Assembly: GCA_903903945.1 (NCBI GenBank)
Contig: CAIVAP010000147.1
Coordinates: 1-50,129 of the forward strand
Source of the DNA: an uncultured bacterium
GTDB taxonomy: Bacteria; Zixibacteria; MSB-5A5; CAIYYT01
Length of the DNA: 50,129 nucleotides
Direction: 5' to 3'
This document shows positions 17,370 through 25,871 of the stretch, one piece after another. The notes beneath the pieces were generated by a model. It was not told where the DNA came from and made no database searches. It saw only the letters and a list, made by a program, of their open reading frames with translations. Numbering within the stretch: the first letter of the stretch is position 1; every line of letters starts with the position of its first letter. A program made the position numbers and the translations under genes.

Positions 17370-20300
17370 ATGAAACAGATGTTAAGGACTCTGTTCGTTC
17401 TCTGGACTGCAACTTGCTTAGGTTCGGTGGCCTGGGCCGCTGAACCACCATTTGCGATGTGCAACGATGTGACCGTTGAAGCGGACGCAAATTGTGTTGC
17501 CATGGCGAGTATTAATGACGGCTCCTATGATCCAAGTGGCGACACCCTCGTATTCACACAGGTTCCGGCCGGTCCTTATCCTCTTGGCGAGACGCTGGTC
17601 AAGCTGATCGTCGTCGCCACAAACGGACTTGCCGATACCTGTGAAGCCACTGTGACGGTCGTCGACAATACTCCTCCAGTCGTAACCTGTCCGGCTGACA
17701 TAGTTGTCGGCAATGATCCGGGACAGTGTGGAGCCAGCGTATCGTACGATATCACGGCAACCGACAACTGCTCAATCACCAGTCCTCTTGGCAAGCAGCG
17801 GGCGTCTTTCTATCCTGTGGGCGTGACTACGATTACGCCGGTGGTGACTGACGCTTCCGGTAACGAGGGCACCTGCTCCTTCAAGATCATCGTCAAGGAC
17901 ACCGAGCGCCCCGCGATCAATTGCCCCGCAGATATTGTGCAGGGTGCCGATCCCGACGTCTGTGGCGCGCTTGTCAACTATGTTATGAGCGCTTCCGATA
18001 ATTGCCCGGGTGTAACAATTTCATCCGATCATTCCTCCGGCACAATCTTCCCGGTCGGTGTAACGACGGTCTGGTTGAAGGCCAAAGACGCTTCCGGAAA
18101 TCAGGATAGTTGCTCGTTTACGGTGACGATCAACGATATGCAGAAGCCGACAATCGTCTGCCCTGCGGACATTGTCCAGAGTAACGATCCGGGGGAGTGT
18201 GACGCTGTTGTAAACTACGAAGTGACGGCAACGGACAATTGCGATCCGAATCCGGTGATCGTGTTATCCGTACCCTCCGGTTCGCATTGGTCTGTGGGCA
18301 CCCGTCAGGTAATGGCGACCGCAACCGACGCATCCGGAAACGCCGACACTTGTTATTTCAACGTGCAGGTCAACGATACCGAACGACCTCACGTGATCTG
18401 TCCGGCCAATATTATCCAGAACAACGACCCGGGCAACTGTGGGGCGTATGTCAATTTCAACGTGACCGGTTATGACAACTGCACATTCTCTATCAAGGAC
18501 GTTTATGTGACGCCTCCGTCCGGTTCCTTCTTCCCGATCGGCCAGACCGAAGTGACAGCTATCGGGACTGATCGATCGGGCAATGCCGACACCTGCAAAT
18601 TCCTCGTGACGGTGAACGATACAGAGAAGCCGGAAGTTGACTGCCCAATTGATATCGTGAGAGCCAATGATCTTGGCCAGTGTGGCGCCACTGTTGGTTT
18701 CAAATTCTTCGGGCATGACAATTGCCCGCAAGGACTGTCAGTGGTTGCCGATCCTCCGTCCGGTTCCTTCTTCAATGTTGGCACTACGCAGGTCACTGTG
18801 ACCGCCACGGATGCAACCGGCAACGCCGATAGCTGTCATTTCAACGTGACGATCAACGACACGGAAAAACCGGTAGCAACCTGTCCGGCGAATATCGTCG
18901 AGACTGTTGCTCCGGGTGAAGCCGGCAAGATCGTCGAATTCGCAGTCGAGGCGACTGACAACTGTCCGGGGGTAACTGTGGTAGCGACTCCGGCTTCCGG
19001 GTCGTTCTTCCCGCTTGGCATCACTCCGGTCGTGGTAAAAGCCACGGACGCTGCCGGACTGGTTGATTCCTGCAGCTTCACTGTCGAAGTGAAGCTAGGT
19101 CTGAACCCAGATTTCGCAGTCGATGTTGTTCCTGACACTTTTGTCACAACCGAAGGAATAGCCTCTGCGTTCTTCTACTCCGTTTTTGTCAATTCGAATG
19201 CCGGATACTCCGGCAAGGTGGTACTGAGCGCTTCGGGCTTTCCGCCGTCTACTTTGCACAGCTTCAACCCTAACGATACAGTTATGGCTCCGGGACAGGC
19301 GCTGCTGACTGGGCTCACCTCTGTCGGTACCCCCGCTGGATACTACGAGCTGACGGTAACCGGCACAGAAGCAGGTGTTAAAGCTGGTCCACACACTACC
19401 AAGGCCTATCTCATTATCAATCCCTGTCAGCAGACTCCGATTCCAGTCGTTAGCCAGGACGTATTCAATGTTCAGGCAGAGGAGGGACAGAATCTCGCTG
19501 ATGACTCTGTCTTCGTCACCAACGCTGCTCCTTGCGGAACGTTGGCTTGGTTAGCCGCTTCTGACAGACCCTGGGTGTGGGCCGATCCGATCTCAGGTTC
19601 GGTGCAAGCCGGACAGCTTCCGGGATCGAAGGTACTTCTCCAATACAACACGACGTTGCTAACTCCGGGCGACTATGTGGCTCACATCATGATCGAGCCG
19701 ATGCCGAAATCTATCCCTAATAATCCTCCGCCACATGCGGAAATCACCATTAACCTGACTGTCAATCCGAAACCGCCGACATCTTGTGTAAGTGGCATGA
19801 TCGTGGATGTTGGTCATAATCCAATCTCGGGTGCGACAGTCGAGCTATACGATGTCTTCCCGCCAAGTGGAGATCCGATTGCGACGACTGTCTCTGATAC
19901 CGATGGGTTTTACGAGTTTTGCCCGCCGCCAGAAAAGCCCGCGACGTTTACCGTGCGCGCATACAAGGCGGGCTACTATCCCGATTACCGTGAAACCGGG
20001 CTGCCCGCAACCGATCTCGTACTTATCTTGCGCCCTAACGGCGGCGCTGTCGCCCCGACCTATGAGTGGGTCGACCTCTATTGTAAATACTTCGCATTGT
20101 TCCAAGGCGCTCCGGTGTTGCCCGGCAGCGTGGTTGAGGCCTATGACCCTCAGGGTGTCCTCTGCGGTCAGTGGGATGTGAGCATGCACGGTACGTATGG
20201 CTTCATGCCGGTCTACCGCAACGATCCCTATACTCCGAACGTTGATGAAGGCGCCGAACCTGACGATCTCATCACGGTCAAGGTGAACGGTTTCGTTGCT

Positions 20301-21551
20301 ACGATGACAAACGGCCCGATCTACTGGGGCGAGAACGGCGATCGTTACGAAGCTTGTTTTGACGTCATTCCTGTTCCTCCGTATCATTGCATCCTCCTCA
20401 AGCAGGGTTGGAATTTGGTTTCGTGGAACATCGACACGCCGAATGACAGTATCATGATCCTGGCAAAGGACGTGATGGACAACGTCGATGTAATTCTGAG
20501 TTTCGAGCAGGGCGCGGTGACGTACGATCCACTGCTGCCGCGATTTTCGTCACTGTTGTATGCTGATCACTACCACGGTTTCTGGTTCCGCATGAACGAC
20601 GCAGACACGCTGTGCGTGGAGGGGCCGATGGTGGCTGCTTCCACTCCGATTGATCTGGAACAGAACTGGAATCTGGTCAGCTATCTGCCGCTGGTTCCGT
20701 ACACCGTCCCAGTGGCTCTGGCTTCGATCTTTGACAAGGTTGTGGTTGTGTTAGGTTACGATCAAGGCGCTTTGACCTACGATCCAGCCTATCCGCAGTT
20801 TAACAATCTCGATGAGATGAAGCGTGACCTGGGCTACTGGATCAAGACGACGGGCGCCGCGACGTTGACCTATCCAGAACCCGGGCCGTTCTACGCCAAG
20901 ACGGTAGGGGAGGGTCATAAGTCGAGCTTTGCCTCGCGCGTGGCATTATCCAACTCGTGGGTCAACCTGTACGGCTTCAATGTCAAGCTGAACAGCGAGA
21001 CTCTTCCGGTTGGTACGGTGATCGAGGCCTACGATGCGTCAGGTGCGTTGGTTGGTGAAAGTGTGGTTCGCAGTGCAGGCAGTTTCGGATTTATGCCGGT
21101 TTACGGCGCCGAGACTTTGAATGGTGATGCGGTCGGCAAATCGGCCGGCAGCGCCATTACGTTGAAGGTCAATGGCGAAGTTGCCGAACAGACGGTTACC
21201 TGGACCGGAAACGGTGATCGTATTCGCATCAACCAACTGACAACGGCGGGCAAGAATAACGGCAATCTGCCGACCTCCTTCACGCTGAACCAGAACTACC
21301 CGAACCCGTTCAACCCTGAGACCGCAATCGACTACGTTGTCGGCACGGGTGGTCACGTTGAACTAGCGATCTACAACATTCTTGGTGATAAGATCAAGAC
21401 GTTGGTGAGCGGCTATCAGGTTGCGGGTAGCTACACGATTAAATGGAAAGCTGATACCGACCAGGGTACGTCAGTTGCCTCGGGCGTCTACTTCTACAAG
21501 TTGACGGCCGGTGACTACACCGAGACTCGGAAAATGAGTCTGCTCAAGTAG
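17370..21551 (+). CDS. Large secreted HYR-repeat surface protein with T9SS-like sorting tag
   Basis: A 1393-residue exoprotein. ATG 17370 follows AAGGAGG and gives a signal peptide ending near AWA-A (residue 23). A degenerate HYR module is followed by six full HYR (hyalin) modules at about residues 104-575, each with a CPADI-type start, an inner Cys (often DPGxCG), DNC and a TDASGNxDSC-type end. Then come an Ig-like stretch, a carboxypeptidase-regulatory-like fold (about 805-890) and two pairs of repeated modules: EWVDLYC.../NSWVNLYG... and GWNLVSW.../NWNLVSY.... The last 90 residues (from LPTSFTLNQNYPNPFNP to RKMSLLK) match the type A sorting domain of type IX secretion or the FlgD-like C-terminus common in this lineage. 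Likely a cell-surface or released adhesin-like protein. Confidence 0.88.
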   Translation: MKQMLRTLFVLWTATCLGSVAWAAEPPFAMCNDVTVEADANCVAMASINDGSYDPSGDTLVFTQVPAGPYPLGETLVKLIVVATNGLADTCEATVTVVDNTPPVVTCPADIVVGNDPGQCGASVSYDITATDNCSITSPLGKQRASFYPVGVTTITPVVTDASGNEGTCSFKIIVKDTERPAINCPADIVQGADPDVCGALVNYVMSASDNCPGVTISSDHSSGTIFPVGVTTVWLKAKDASGNQDSCSFTVTINDMQKPTIVCPADIVQSNDPGECDAVVNYEVTATDNCDPNPVIVLSVPSGSHWSVGTRQVMATATDASGNADTCYFNVQVNDTERPHVICPANIIQNNDPGNCGAYVNFNVTGYDNCTFSIKDVYVTPPSGSFFPIGQTEVTAIGTDRSGNADTCKFLVTVNDTEKPEVDCPIDIVRANDLGQCGATVGFKFFGHDNCPQGLSVVADPPSGSFFNVGTTQVTVTATDATGNADSCHFNVTINDTEKPVATCPANIVETVAPGEAGKIVEFAVEATDNCPGVTVVATPASGSFFPLGITPVVVKATDAAGLVDSCSFTVEVKLGLNPDFAVDVVPDTFVTTEGIASAFFYSVFVNSNAGYSGKVVLSASGFPPSTLHSFNPNDTVMAPGQALLTGLTSVGTPAGYYELTVTGTEAGVKAGPHTTKAYLIINPCQQTPIPVVSQDVFNVQAEEGQNLADDSVFVTNAAPCGTLAWLAASDRPWVWADPISGSVQAGQLPGSKVLLQYNTTLLTPGDYVAHIMIEPMPKSIPNNPPPHAEITINLTVNPKPPTSCVSGMIVDVGHNPISGATVELYDVFPPSGDPIATTVSDTDGFYEFCPPPEKPATFTVRAYKAGYYPDYRETGLPATDLVLILRPNGGAVAPTYEWVDLYCKYFALFQGAPVLPGSVVEAYDPQGVLCGQWDVSMHGTYGFMPVYRNDPYTPNVDEGAEPDDLITVKVNGFVATMTNGPIYWGENGDRYEACFDVIPVPPYHCILLKQGWNLVSWNIDTPNDSIMILAKDVMDNVDVILSFEQGAVTYDPLLPRFSSLLYADHYHGFWFRMNDADTLCVEGPMVAASTPIDLEQNWNLVSYLPLVPYTVPVALASIFDKVVVVLGYDQGALTYDPAYPQFNNLDEMKRDLGYWIKTTGAATLTYPEPGPFYAKTVGEGHKSSFASRVALSNSWVNLYGFNVKLNSETLPVGTVIEAYDASGALVGESVVRSAGSFGFMPVYGAETLNGDAVGKSAGSAITLKVNGEVAEQTVTWTGNGDRIRINQLTTAGKNNGNLPTSFTLNQNYPNPFNPETAIDYVVGTGGHVELAIYNILGDKIKTLVSGYQVAGSYTIKWKADTDQGTSVASGVYFYKLTAGDYTETRKMSLLK
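17680..19100 (+). repeat. Tandem HYR-coding repeats, about 240-bp period
   Basis: Six copies start near 17683, 17919, 18156, 18396, 18639 and 18880, each beginning with codons for Cys-Pro-(Ala/Ile)-(Asp/Asn)-Ile. The copies differ at many third positions, so this is an old protein-level duplication and not a recent DNA expansion. Confidence 0.8.
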
Positions 21552-21574
21552 TGTCAATCAGACGATGACAATAG

Positions 21575-21607
21575 GCCGGTGGCAGCGATGCCATCGGCTT
21601 TTCTTTT
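21575..21607 (+). terminator. Intrinsic terminator after the HYR gene
   Basis: GCCGGTGGCA (21575-21584) pairs with TGCCATCGGC (21589-21598) around GCGA, followed by TTTTCTTTT. Confidence 0.85.
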
Positions 21608-21667
21608 GGTCAGTTAGCAGGACAAATCGCGCGTGTGGGCTTTCGGGTGGACGGTTGGAAAAGGAAA

Positions 21668-21753
21668 TGCCGGAGACCGGAATCGAACCGGTACGTCCAT
21701 TACTGAACGAGGGATTTTAAGTCCCTTGCGTCTACCAATTTCGCCACTCCGGC
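21668..21753 (-). tRNA. tRNA-Leu (anticodon TAA)
   Basis: On the minus strand the 86-base sequence folds as a class II tRNA: acceptor GCCGGAG/CTCCGGC, a D-arm with TGGTAGACGC, anticodon stem AGGGA/TCCCT with loop CTTAAAA (anticodon TAA at 21719-21717), a variable arm, and the GGTTCGATTCC T-loop. The discriminator is A. The 3' end faces left, towards the HYR gene; the 5' half overlaps the integrase reading frame. It is the likely integration target of the adjacent element. Confidence 0.96.
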
Positions 21754-22806
21754 AGTCATTGTACGATAACGATTTAGCCCTACTGGTGCAACTACAGTCT
21801 TAGTGTTTGTGACCAATTTGTGACTACCAAGAAAATCAAGCGTCTCAACAGCGTGACCTTTATGCGCTGAGCTAAGGTGGGCGTACCGAAGCGTCATGTT
21901 AATTGATTTATGGCCAAGTAACTCTTTCACTGTAACCAGTTCAACACCATTCATGATTAAGTACGATGCGAAGGTATGGCGCAAATCATGAAAGGAAAAG
22001 TCTGCAATCTTCGCTCTCTTTACCGCATTATCGAATCCCGTTCTGATGCTTGATACCGGCTTGTTCTCGATGCCGGTAAATACTCGACTCCGTAGCGCTG
22101 GCACGTTTCTCAGCACTGCGACTACTTCACTTGCCATCGGGATTTCCCGAGCGGTGCCGTTCTTGGAATTTCTTACGTAGATCAGTCGATGGTCGAAGTC
22201 AATATCCTTCCAGGTCAACTTGAGAATCTCGCTCTTGCGCATTCCGGTAAACAATGCGACGATAAGGATCGGCTTCAGGTGATCGGCCGATTCGCTCAGC
22301 AAGCGCCTAATTTCATCGTGCGAAAGAAACCGGACTCGTCCTGGCGGCTCGCGAAACATCGAGACCTTCTTGACGGGATTATCTGCCGTCATTCCCCAGA
22401 CAACCGCCTTCGAAAACATCGTCTTGAAGCAGGCAAGCTCTTTATTTACCGTCGCCGGTCCCACCAGTTTACGTCGTGCCGATTTGTACTTCTCGACTTC
22501 CAGCGGTGTGATATGATCAAGGAACATACCGCCGAAGTATTCGCGCAGCAATTTAACGCAACGTTCATCACGTTCGAAGGACAGCTTGTTGCTGCGTGAG
22601 TAGTCCAAGAACAAGGCGGCGATATCGTCGAAGGTACTGGTCGATGACTTCTTCACGTCCAGGAAACGTCCCTCCGCAATGTCGACATGCCGCTTCGCCA
22701 GCACGTGCTCGGCAACTTTGCGATTGGGGCCAATCGCTTCACGGTAGCGTTTGCCGCCGCAATAATAATCTATGTACCAAGTCTTTCCGCGCTTCGTTAT
22801 CGTCAT
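21700..22806 (-). CDS. Tyrosine recombinase (phage-type integrase) of the element
   Basis: Site-specific integrase of about 368 residues. It has an N-terminal SAM-like core-binding part and a catalytic domain with the Arg in ALFTGMRKSEILKL, HDLRH (HxxR) and GHKSIN...YAHLS (His and Tyr nucleophile). Upstream in-frame TTG 22857 lies inside a hairpin, so ATG 22806 is preferred, although its ribosome site is weak. The last 17 codons plus stop lie inside the tRNA-Leu gene on the same strand, ending in the peptide KLVDARDLKSLVQ that is the translation of a tRNA-Leu. So the natural C-terminus is built by, or has fused into, the attachment site. It is the last gene of the minus-strand operon that starts at 28258. 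Confidence 0.92.
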   Translation of the reverse strand: MTITKRGKTWYIDYYCGGKRYREAIGPNRKVAEHVLAKRHVDIAEGRFLDVKKSSTSTFDDIAALFLDYSRSNKLSFERDERCVKLLREYFGGMFLDHITPLEVEKYKSARRKLVGPATVNKELACFKTMFSKAVVWGMTADNPVKKVSMFREPPGRVRFLSHDEIRRLLSESADHLKPILIVALFTGMRKSEILKLTWKDIDFDHRLIYVRNSKNGTAREIPMASEVVAVLRNVPALRSRVFTGIENKPVSSIRTGFDNAVKRAKIADFSFHDLRHTFASYLIMNGVELVTVKELLGHKSINMTLRYAHLSSAHKGHAVETLDFLGSHKLVTNTKTVVAPVGLNRYRTMTAGVAKLVDARDLKSLVQ

Positions 22807-22842
22807 ACATTCCAGTCCAATTCTTCGCAAGAAACATAAAAT

Positions 22843-22876
22843 GACGCCGGTCGGCAACGTCTTTCCAACCGGCGTC
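22843..22876 (-). terminator. Hairpin between excisionase and integrase
   Basis: GACGCCGGTTGG (minus 22876-22865) pairs with CCGACCGGCGTC (22854-22843), 12 bp with one G-T pair, followed by ATTTTATGTTT. The T-run is weak, so it could be an attenuator that lowers integrase relative to the genes before it, or a stabilising stem. Confidence 0.5.
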
Positions 22877-22889
22877 GGTATAATGATCG

Positions 22890-23078
22890 TCAGTCCGGAT
22901 TGACTTTGTTGTTTTCAATCCAGGCGCGAACATCCCGAAGATCGAACAGCACGCGCCGGCCCATCCGGATGAACGGAATTTCGCGCCTCTGTGAAACCCA
23001 CGAATCGATCGTGTAAATAGATAAGTTCAAGAGCGCAGCGACCTGACGCTTACTCAGGAATTGTTTTTCGTCGTTCAT
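22890..23078 (-). CDS. Excisionase/AlpA-like helix-turn-helix protein
   Basis: A 62-residue MerR-type winged-helix protein of the helix_turn_helix_17/Xis family: FLSKRQVAALLNLSIYTIDSWVSQRREIPFIRMGRRVLFDLRDVRAWI has the typical HTH and the RxGRxxxF wing. ATG 23078 has GAGG five bases ahead. It sits immediately upstream of the integrase, which fits a recombination directionality factor or a regulator of integrase. Confidence 0.85.
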   Translation of the reverse strand: MNDEKQFLSKRQVAALLNLSIYTIDSWVSQRREIPFIRMGRRVLFDLRDVRAWIENNKVNPD

Positions 23079-23221
23079 CGCTTCCTCGGTTCTGGCTCGA
23101 GACAATTACTCTCCAGCAAATCGTCCAGGTCGTTGGCGGTTCCTGAAGCCGATGAGTTTCCTGAGCAGCCACGGCTTCTGCTTTGGCCAATGACAATCAA
23201 TCTGTTTCATACTTGTCCCCC

Positions 23222-24106
23222 TCATTCTTCACGGTTATCCGGTTCGTTCCCGGGCGGACGCCGGAACATATCAGCTCTCTGCTTGCCAAACAGGCTTTCG
23301 ACGGCCGACAGCACGCTCAAAGGAAGTTGACCGACATCCGACATCCTCTCAGGCAGAGCACGCCGCAGACTCAAGTAGCAGCTCTCGAACACCGGGAAGA
23401 CGATCTCGATCTCCTTGCCCGCCTCATCGATTTTCTTCTCCGCCTGATTCACCCGACGTTGTGCCAGACGCTGACTGATCCGGAAACGAAAATAAGCAAA
23501 CGCCTCGCGGGTCCAGCGGCCACCCTTGACAACAATAGTGTGGAGGGCTCCACCCAAAATCGCCTGCGCCACGGCCAGCAGGATTAGACCCGGCTGATCG
23601 AGCATACCGCCGGCGAGCAGGGAGGCCACCACCATCAAGGGAGTAATCGCCACCAAAAACCAGCCGATCCGGACAAACAAATGGTACTCCGGCAGCATCC
23701 CCCGCCACGTCGGCCAATCCTTGGCGGAAATCGTCAGCACCGCCACCATGACTTCAAACCCTACCAGCAGAGAAGGAATAAGCAGACGGGCGATGGTGAT
23801 GATCGCAGGCCGGTTCGGGAAGAAGACGCTCGCTGCGAATTCTGCGACCGTGGAAATCAGAAAGGTATCCAGAATCATCGCACAGATCAGTCCGATTACG
23901 ACGCAGTAGTGAGTAGCGACGTCACGCTGGTCCGGATGGATCCACTCGGGATGCGACTCCTCCAGGCCATGCAGGTTGGAAATGGCAGCCTCCAACCGTT
24001 CCTGCCAGCGAGCCCAGATCGGCGCCCAATAGGTAAGATCGCGGCGGGTCTCTTCGAGCACTAGAAGACTGCTGCGGTGAGGCCCTGATGGGTGCTGTTC
24101 AGACAT
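23222..24106 (-). CDS. Unknown four-helix membrane protein of the element
   Basis: A 294-residue protein with no family I recognise. It has a soluble N-terminus (about 60 residues, Trp rich), four hydrophobic segments (about residues 67-88, 102-122, 142-165 and 172-195) and a charged coiled-coil-like C-terminus (QRLAQRRVNQAEKKIDEAGKEIEIV). Its start is 5 bases after the stop of the VWA-like gene; a weak AAAGG lies ahead. The arrangement with an ATPase and a VWA-like protein suggests a membrane part of a DNA-transfer or surface apparatus, by context only. Confidence 0.7.
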   Translation of the reverse strand: MSEQHPSGPHRSSLLVLEETRRDLTYWAPIWARWQERLEAAISNLHGLEESHPEWIHPDQRDVATHYCVVIGLICAMILDTFLISTVAEFAASVFFPNRPAIITIARLLIPSLLVGFEVMVAVLTISAKDWPTWRGMLPEYHLFVRIGWFLVAITPLMVVASLLAGGMLDQPGLILLAVAQAILGGALHTIVVKGGRWTREAFAYFRFRISQRLAQRRVNQAEKKIDEAGKEIEIVFPVFESCYLSLRRALPERMSDVGQLPLSVLSAVESLFGKQRADMFRRPPGNEPDNREE

Positions 24107-24111
24107 GCAGG

Positions 24112-24939
24112 TTACCTTTCTGCCGACGTCGTTTGATTGTTACCAGTCCGCTCGGCGTCAGCGACAATAAAGCGGACCGCGGCCCGGGGATTCTCGAACT
24201 CGATCGGTTTGAAGGGAGCCAGGATTCCCAGGGTTCCGTCAGACACGGTTACAATCCGGGCCCGGCTCTTCATGGAGAGAGGGGCAGCCCGCCCCGCGGT
24301 ATGCAGGCCGTCGGTACAGAAGAGAGCATACTTGAGGGGTTGGATGTCCCATTCCGTATCCGGTTCTGACAAACACTCGTCGACGTGCTGGACGACGGCC
24401 GCAACGTCTGAAAGCATCGCGGCGGGAGGGAGTGATAGCAAGGTATCAAGCTTCTGCCGCATTGTTCTGTCGATGTCGGCGATGTAACGAAGCCGCTCGG
24501 CTTTCTTTTCACGGTAATTTGACATCGCCTCTTCGTGGCGTGCACGTGCCTGTCCAACGCGGAACAGATTTGTTTCCGAGCGAGAACTGTCCACTGGCTT
24601 AAGCGCTGGAGAGGTAAAATACCACCTAAAGAGCGGTTCGTTGCCAACCGGAGCGATGACACCGACGGCCAGTTCACCTCCTCTGGCGGCGAGCAAATCG
24701 ATCAAGGGGTCGAGATCCGTCAACTGCAGTTGTGGAACTCCCGTGTCCAGGGTTGATAAGGTTTTGTCAACGACGACGGCAACCTTGATCGGGGGAAGCT
24801 CATTGTTTGTTATCGACACCGAAGTCAGATCGCGAGCTAGCGCCTGAGTCTGCTGGTTCGGTATCAAACCCGAAGTCTTTACCATCGCCGGCAGCATCAG
24901 GCCGGTGATCAGACCGATAATCAGCAATGTTTTGAGCAT
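24112..24939 (-). CDS. Exported VWA-like protein
   Basis: A 275-residue protein beginning with a hydrophobic signal or anchor (MLKTLLIIGLITGLMLPAMV). The motif VAVVVDKTLST at about residues 50-60 has the DxTxS order of a MIDAS metal site, and CTDGLHTAG later resembles the second metal loop (TDG), so a von Willebrand factor A-like fold is plausible. A charged helical stretch (about 130-160, REKKAERLRYIADIDRTMRQK) interrupts it. ATG 24939 has AAGGAGT seven bases ahead; the frame extends to 25029 but without a ribosome site. It lies between the zinc-ribbon gene and the four-helix protein. VWA-fold assignment is tentative. Confidence 0.65.
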   Translation of the reverse strand: MLKTLLIIGLITGLMLPAMVKTSGLIPNQQTQALARDLTSVSITNNELPPIKVAVVVDKTLSTLDTGVPQLQLTDLDPLIDLLAARGGELAVGVIAPVGNEPLFRWYFTSPALKPVDSSRSETNLFRVGQARARHEEAMSNYREKKAERLRYIADIDRTMRQKLDTLLSLPPAAMLSDVAAVVQHVDECLSEPDTEWDIQPLKYALFCTDGLHTAGRAAPLSMKSRARIVTVSDGTLGILAPFKPIEFENPRAAVRFIVADAERTGNNQTTSAER

Positions 24940-25115
24940 CGTCTTACTCCTTTCGTTGGAGGAAGTTTGAGTTTTTGGTAACGTGGCTGGTTCGGCAAAA
25001 AACTGATCGCGAAACCTCTGCAGGGGCATCTTCCCGGTACATCAACTGAATTGCCGGCGGCAAACTCAGACCGGTCAGAAGAGGCTGCTTGGTTACCCGC
25101 GCTAAGATTTCTCAT
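24921..25115 (-). CDS. Small ORF with strong ribosome site (tentative)
   Basis: A 64-residue frame starting at ATG 25115 behind AAGGAGG at an 8-base spacing, ending 19 bases inside the start of the VWA-like gene. The frame is open further up to ATG 25253 (110 residues), which has AAAAGGG 8 bases ahead. The peptide is rich in Ser, Arg and Cys and matches no family known to me. The strong start signal and the overlap with the next gene favour a real leader or small gene; the composition argues against it. The stretch 25116-25420 holds nothing else clear. Confidence 0.3.
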   Translation of the reverse strand: MRNLSAGNQAASSDRSEFAAGNSVDVPGRCPCRGFAISFLPNQPRYQKLKLPPTKGVRRCSKHC

Positions 25116-25420
25116 CGTGTTTTCCTCCTTCGCCGTGATTGATGTAACGGTCAATCGTTTTCGGTCCTTTCCGGAAAAGACGGCAAATGTTCCCCCGGCT
25201 CCAGAAAGCTTCGTGGAGCAGCTCGTCGGGACTTTTGCCTGTGGCCGAGCCATTTTAGCAACCCTTTTTTCTTGCCTGCACGTGGTGTAGATGCAGGTTC
25301 AGGGCTGCACCAGGGATTGAAACCGCATCGGCAGGGTCTGTGTGGTACTTGAATCCCATGAGAATGAGAGGGATAGGATGCCGCATGAACCTGATGTCGA
25401 TCTTCTCTTGCACCATGCCA

Positions 25421-25870
25421 TCACCTCCGACGATCGCGAGATTGGGAATTACGTTGTCGGTGTTGCAAAGGGGAGCGTAGAAGTCTGCTAAGGACTCTAA
25501 AGATTGATCCGGAAAGATATTCTGTGACGAGTCGAAGGGCTGCCAGCAAAAGACCGATGGCGATCAAAAATGTCGCCAGCAATACAAAATTGTTCAGGAG
25601 AATCAGGATGAGTAAGACAAGAAACCCGATCTTCAAAAGGTAGCGCAACCAGCCACTCTCGCCACGAAACAATCCAAAGATCCTGTTCTGGAGCCAGCCA
25701 CCGCGTGCCGCTTCCGACATCTCCGCACTGCCACATTCCCCACAAAAAATGGCGTCGATCGGATTGAAATGACCACGTTTGCAGATCCGCACGCCCCAAT
25801 TCGAGGCACAGAAGCGACACCGCTCGGGCCAGCCTTCGTTGATGCGGCGGCAACCAGGACAATAACGCAT
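25421..25870 (-). CDS. Double zinc-ribbon protein with membrane helices
   Basis: A 149-residue protein. The N-terminal 50 residues contain CPGC, CRFC, C(K)RGHFN and CGEC, i.e. two or more Cys-x2-Cys knuckles that probably bind zinc. Two hydrophobic segments follow (about residues 79-95 and 96-113, LVLLILILLNNFVLLATFLIAIGLLLAAL). The tail is very basic. AGGAAGG lies 7 bases before the ATG, and the start is 1 base after the stop of the replication-relaxation gene, so they are co-translated. Function unknown; zinc ribbons often bind nucleic acid or protein. Confidence 0.75.
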   Translation of the reverse strand: MRYCPGCRRINEGWPERCRFCASNWGVRICKRGHFNPIDAIFCGECGSAEMSEAARGGWLQNRIFGLFRGESGWLRYLLKIGFLVLLILILLNNFVLLATFLIAIGLLLAALRLVTEYLSGSIFRVLSRLLRSPLQHRQRNSQSRDRRR

Positions 25871-25871
25871 G

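Noticed and set aside
25313..25324. GGGATTGAAACC, resembling the end of a type I CRISPR repeat
   Set aside because: Only one copy with no regular spacing around it; not an array.
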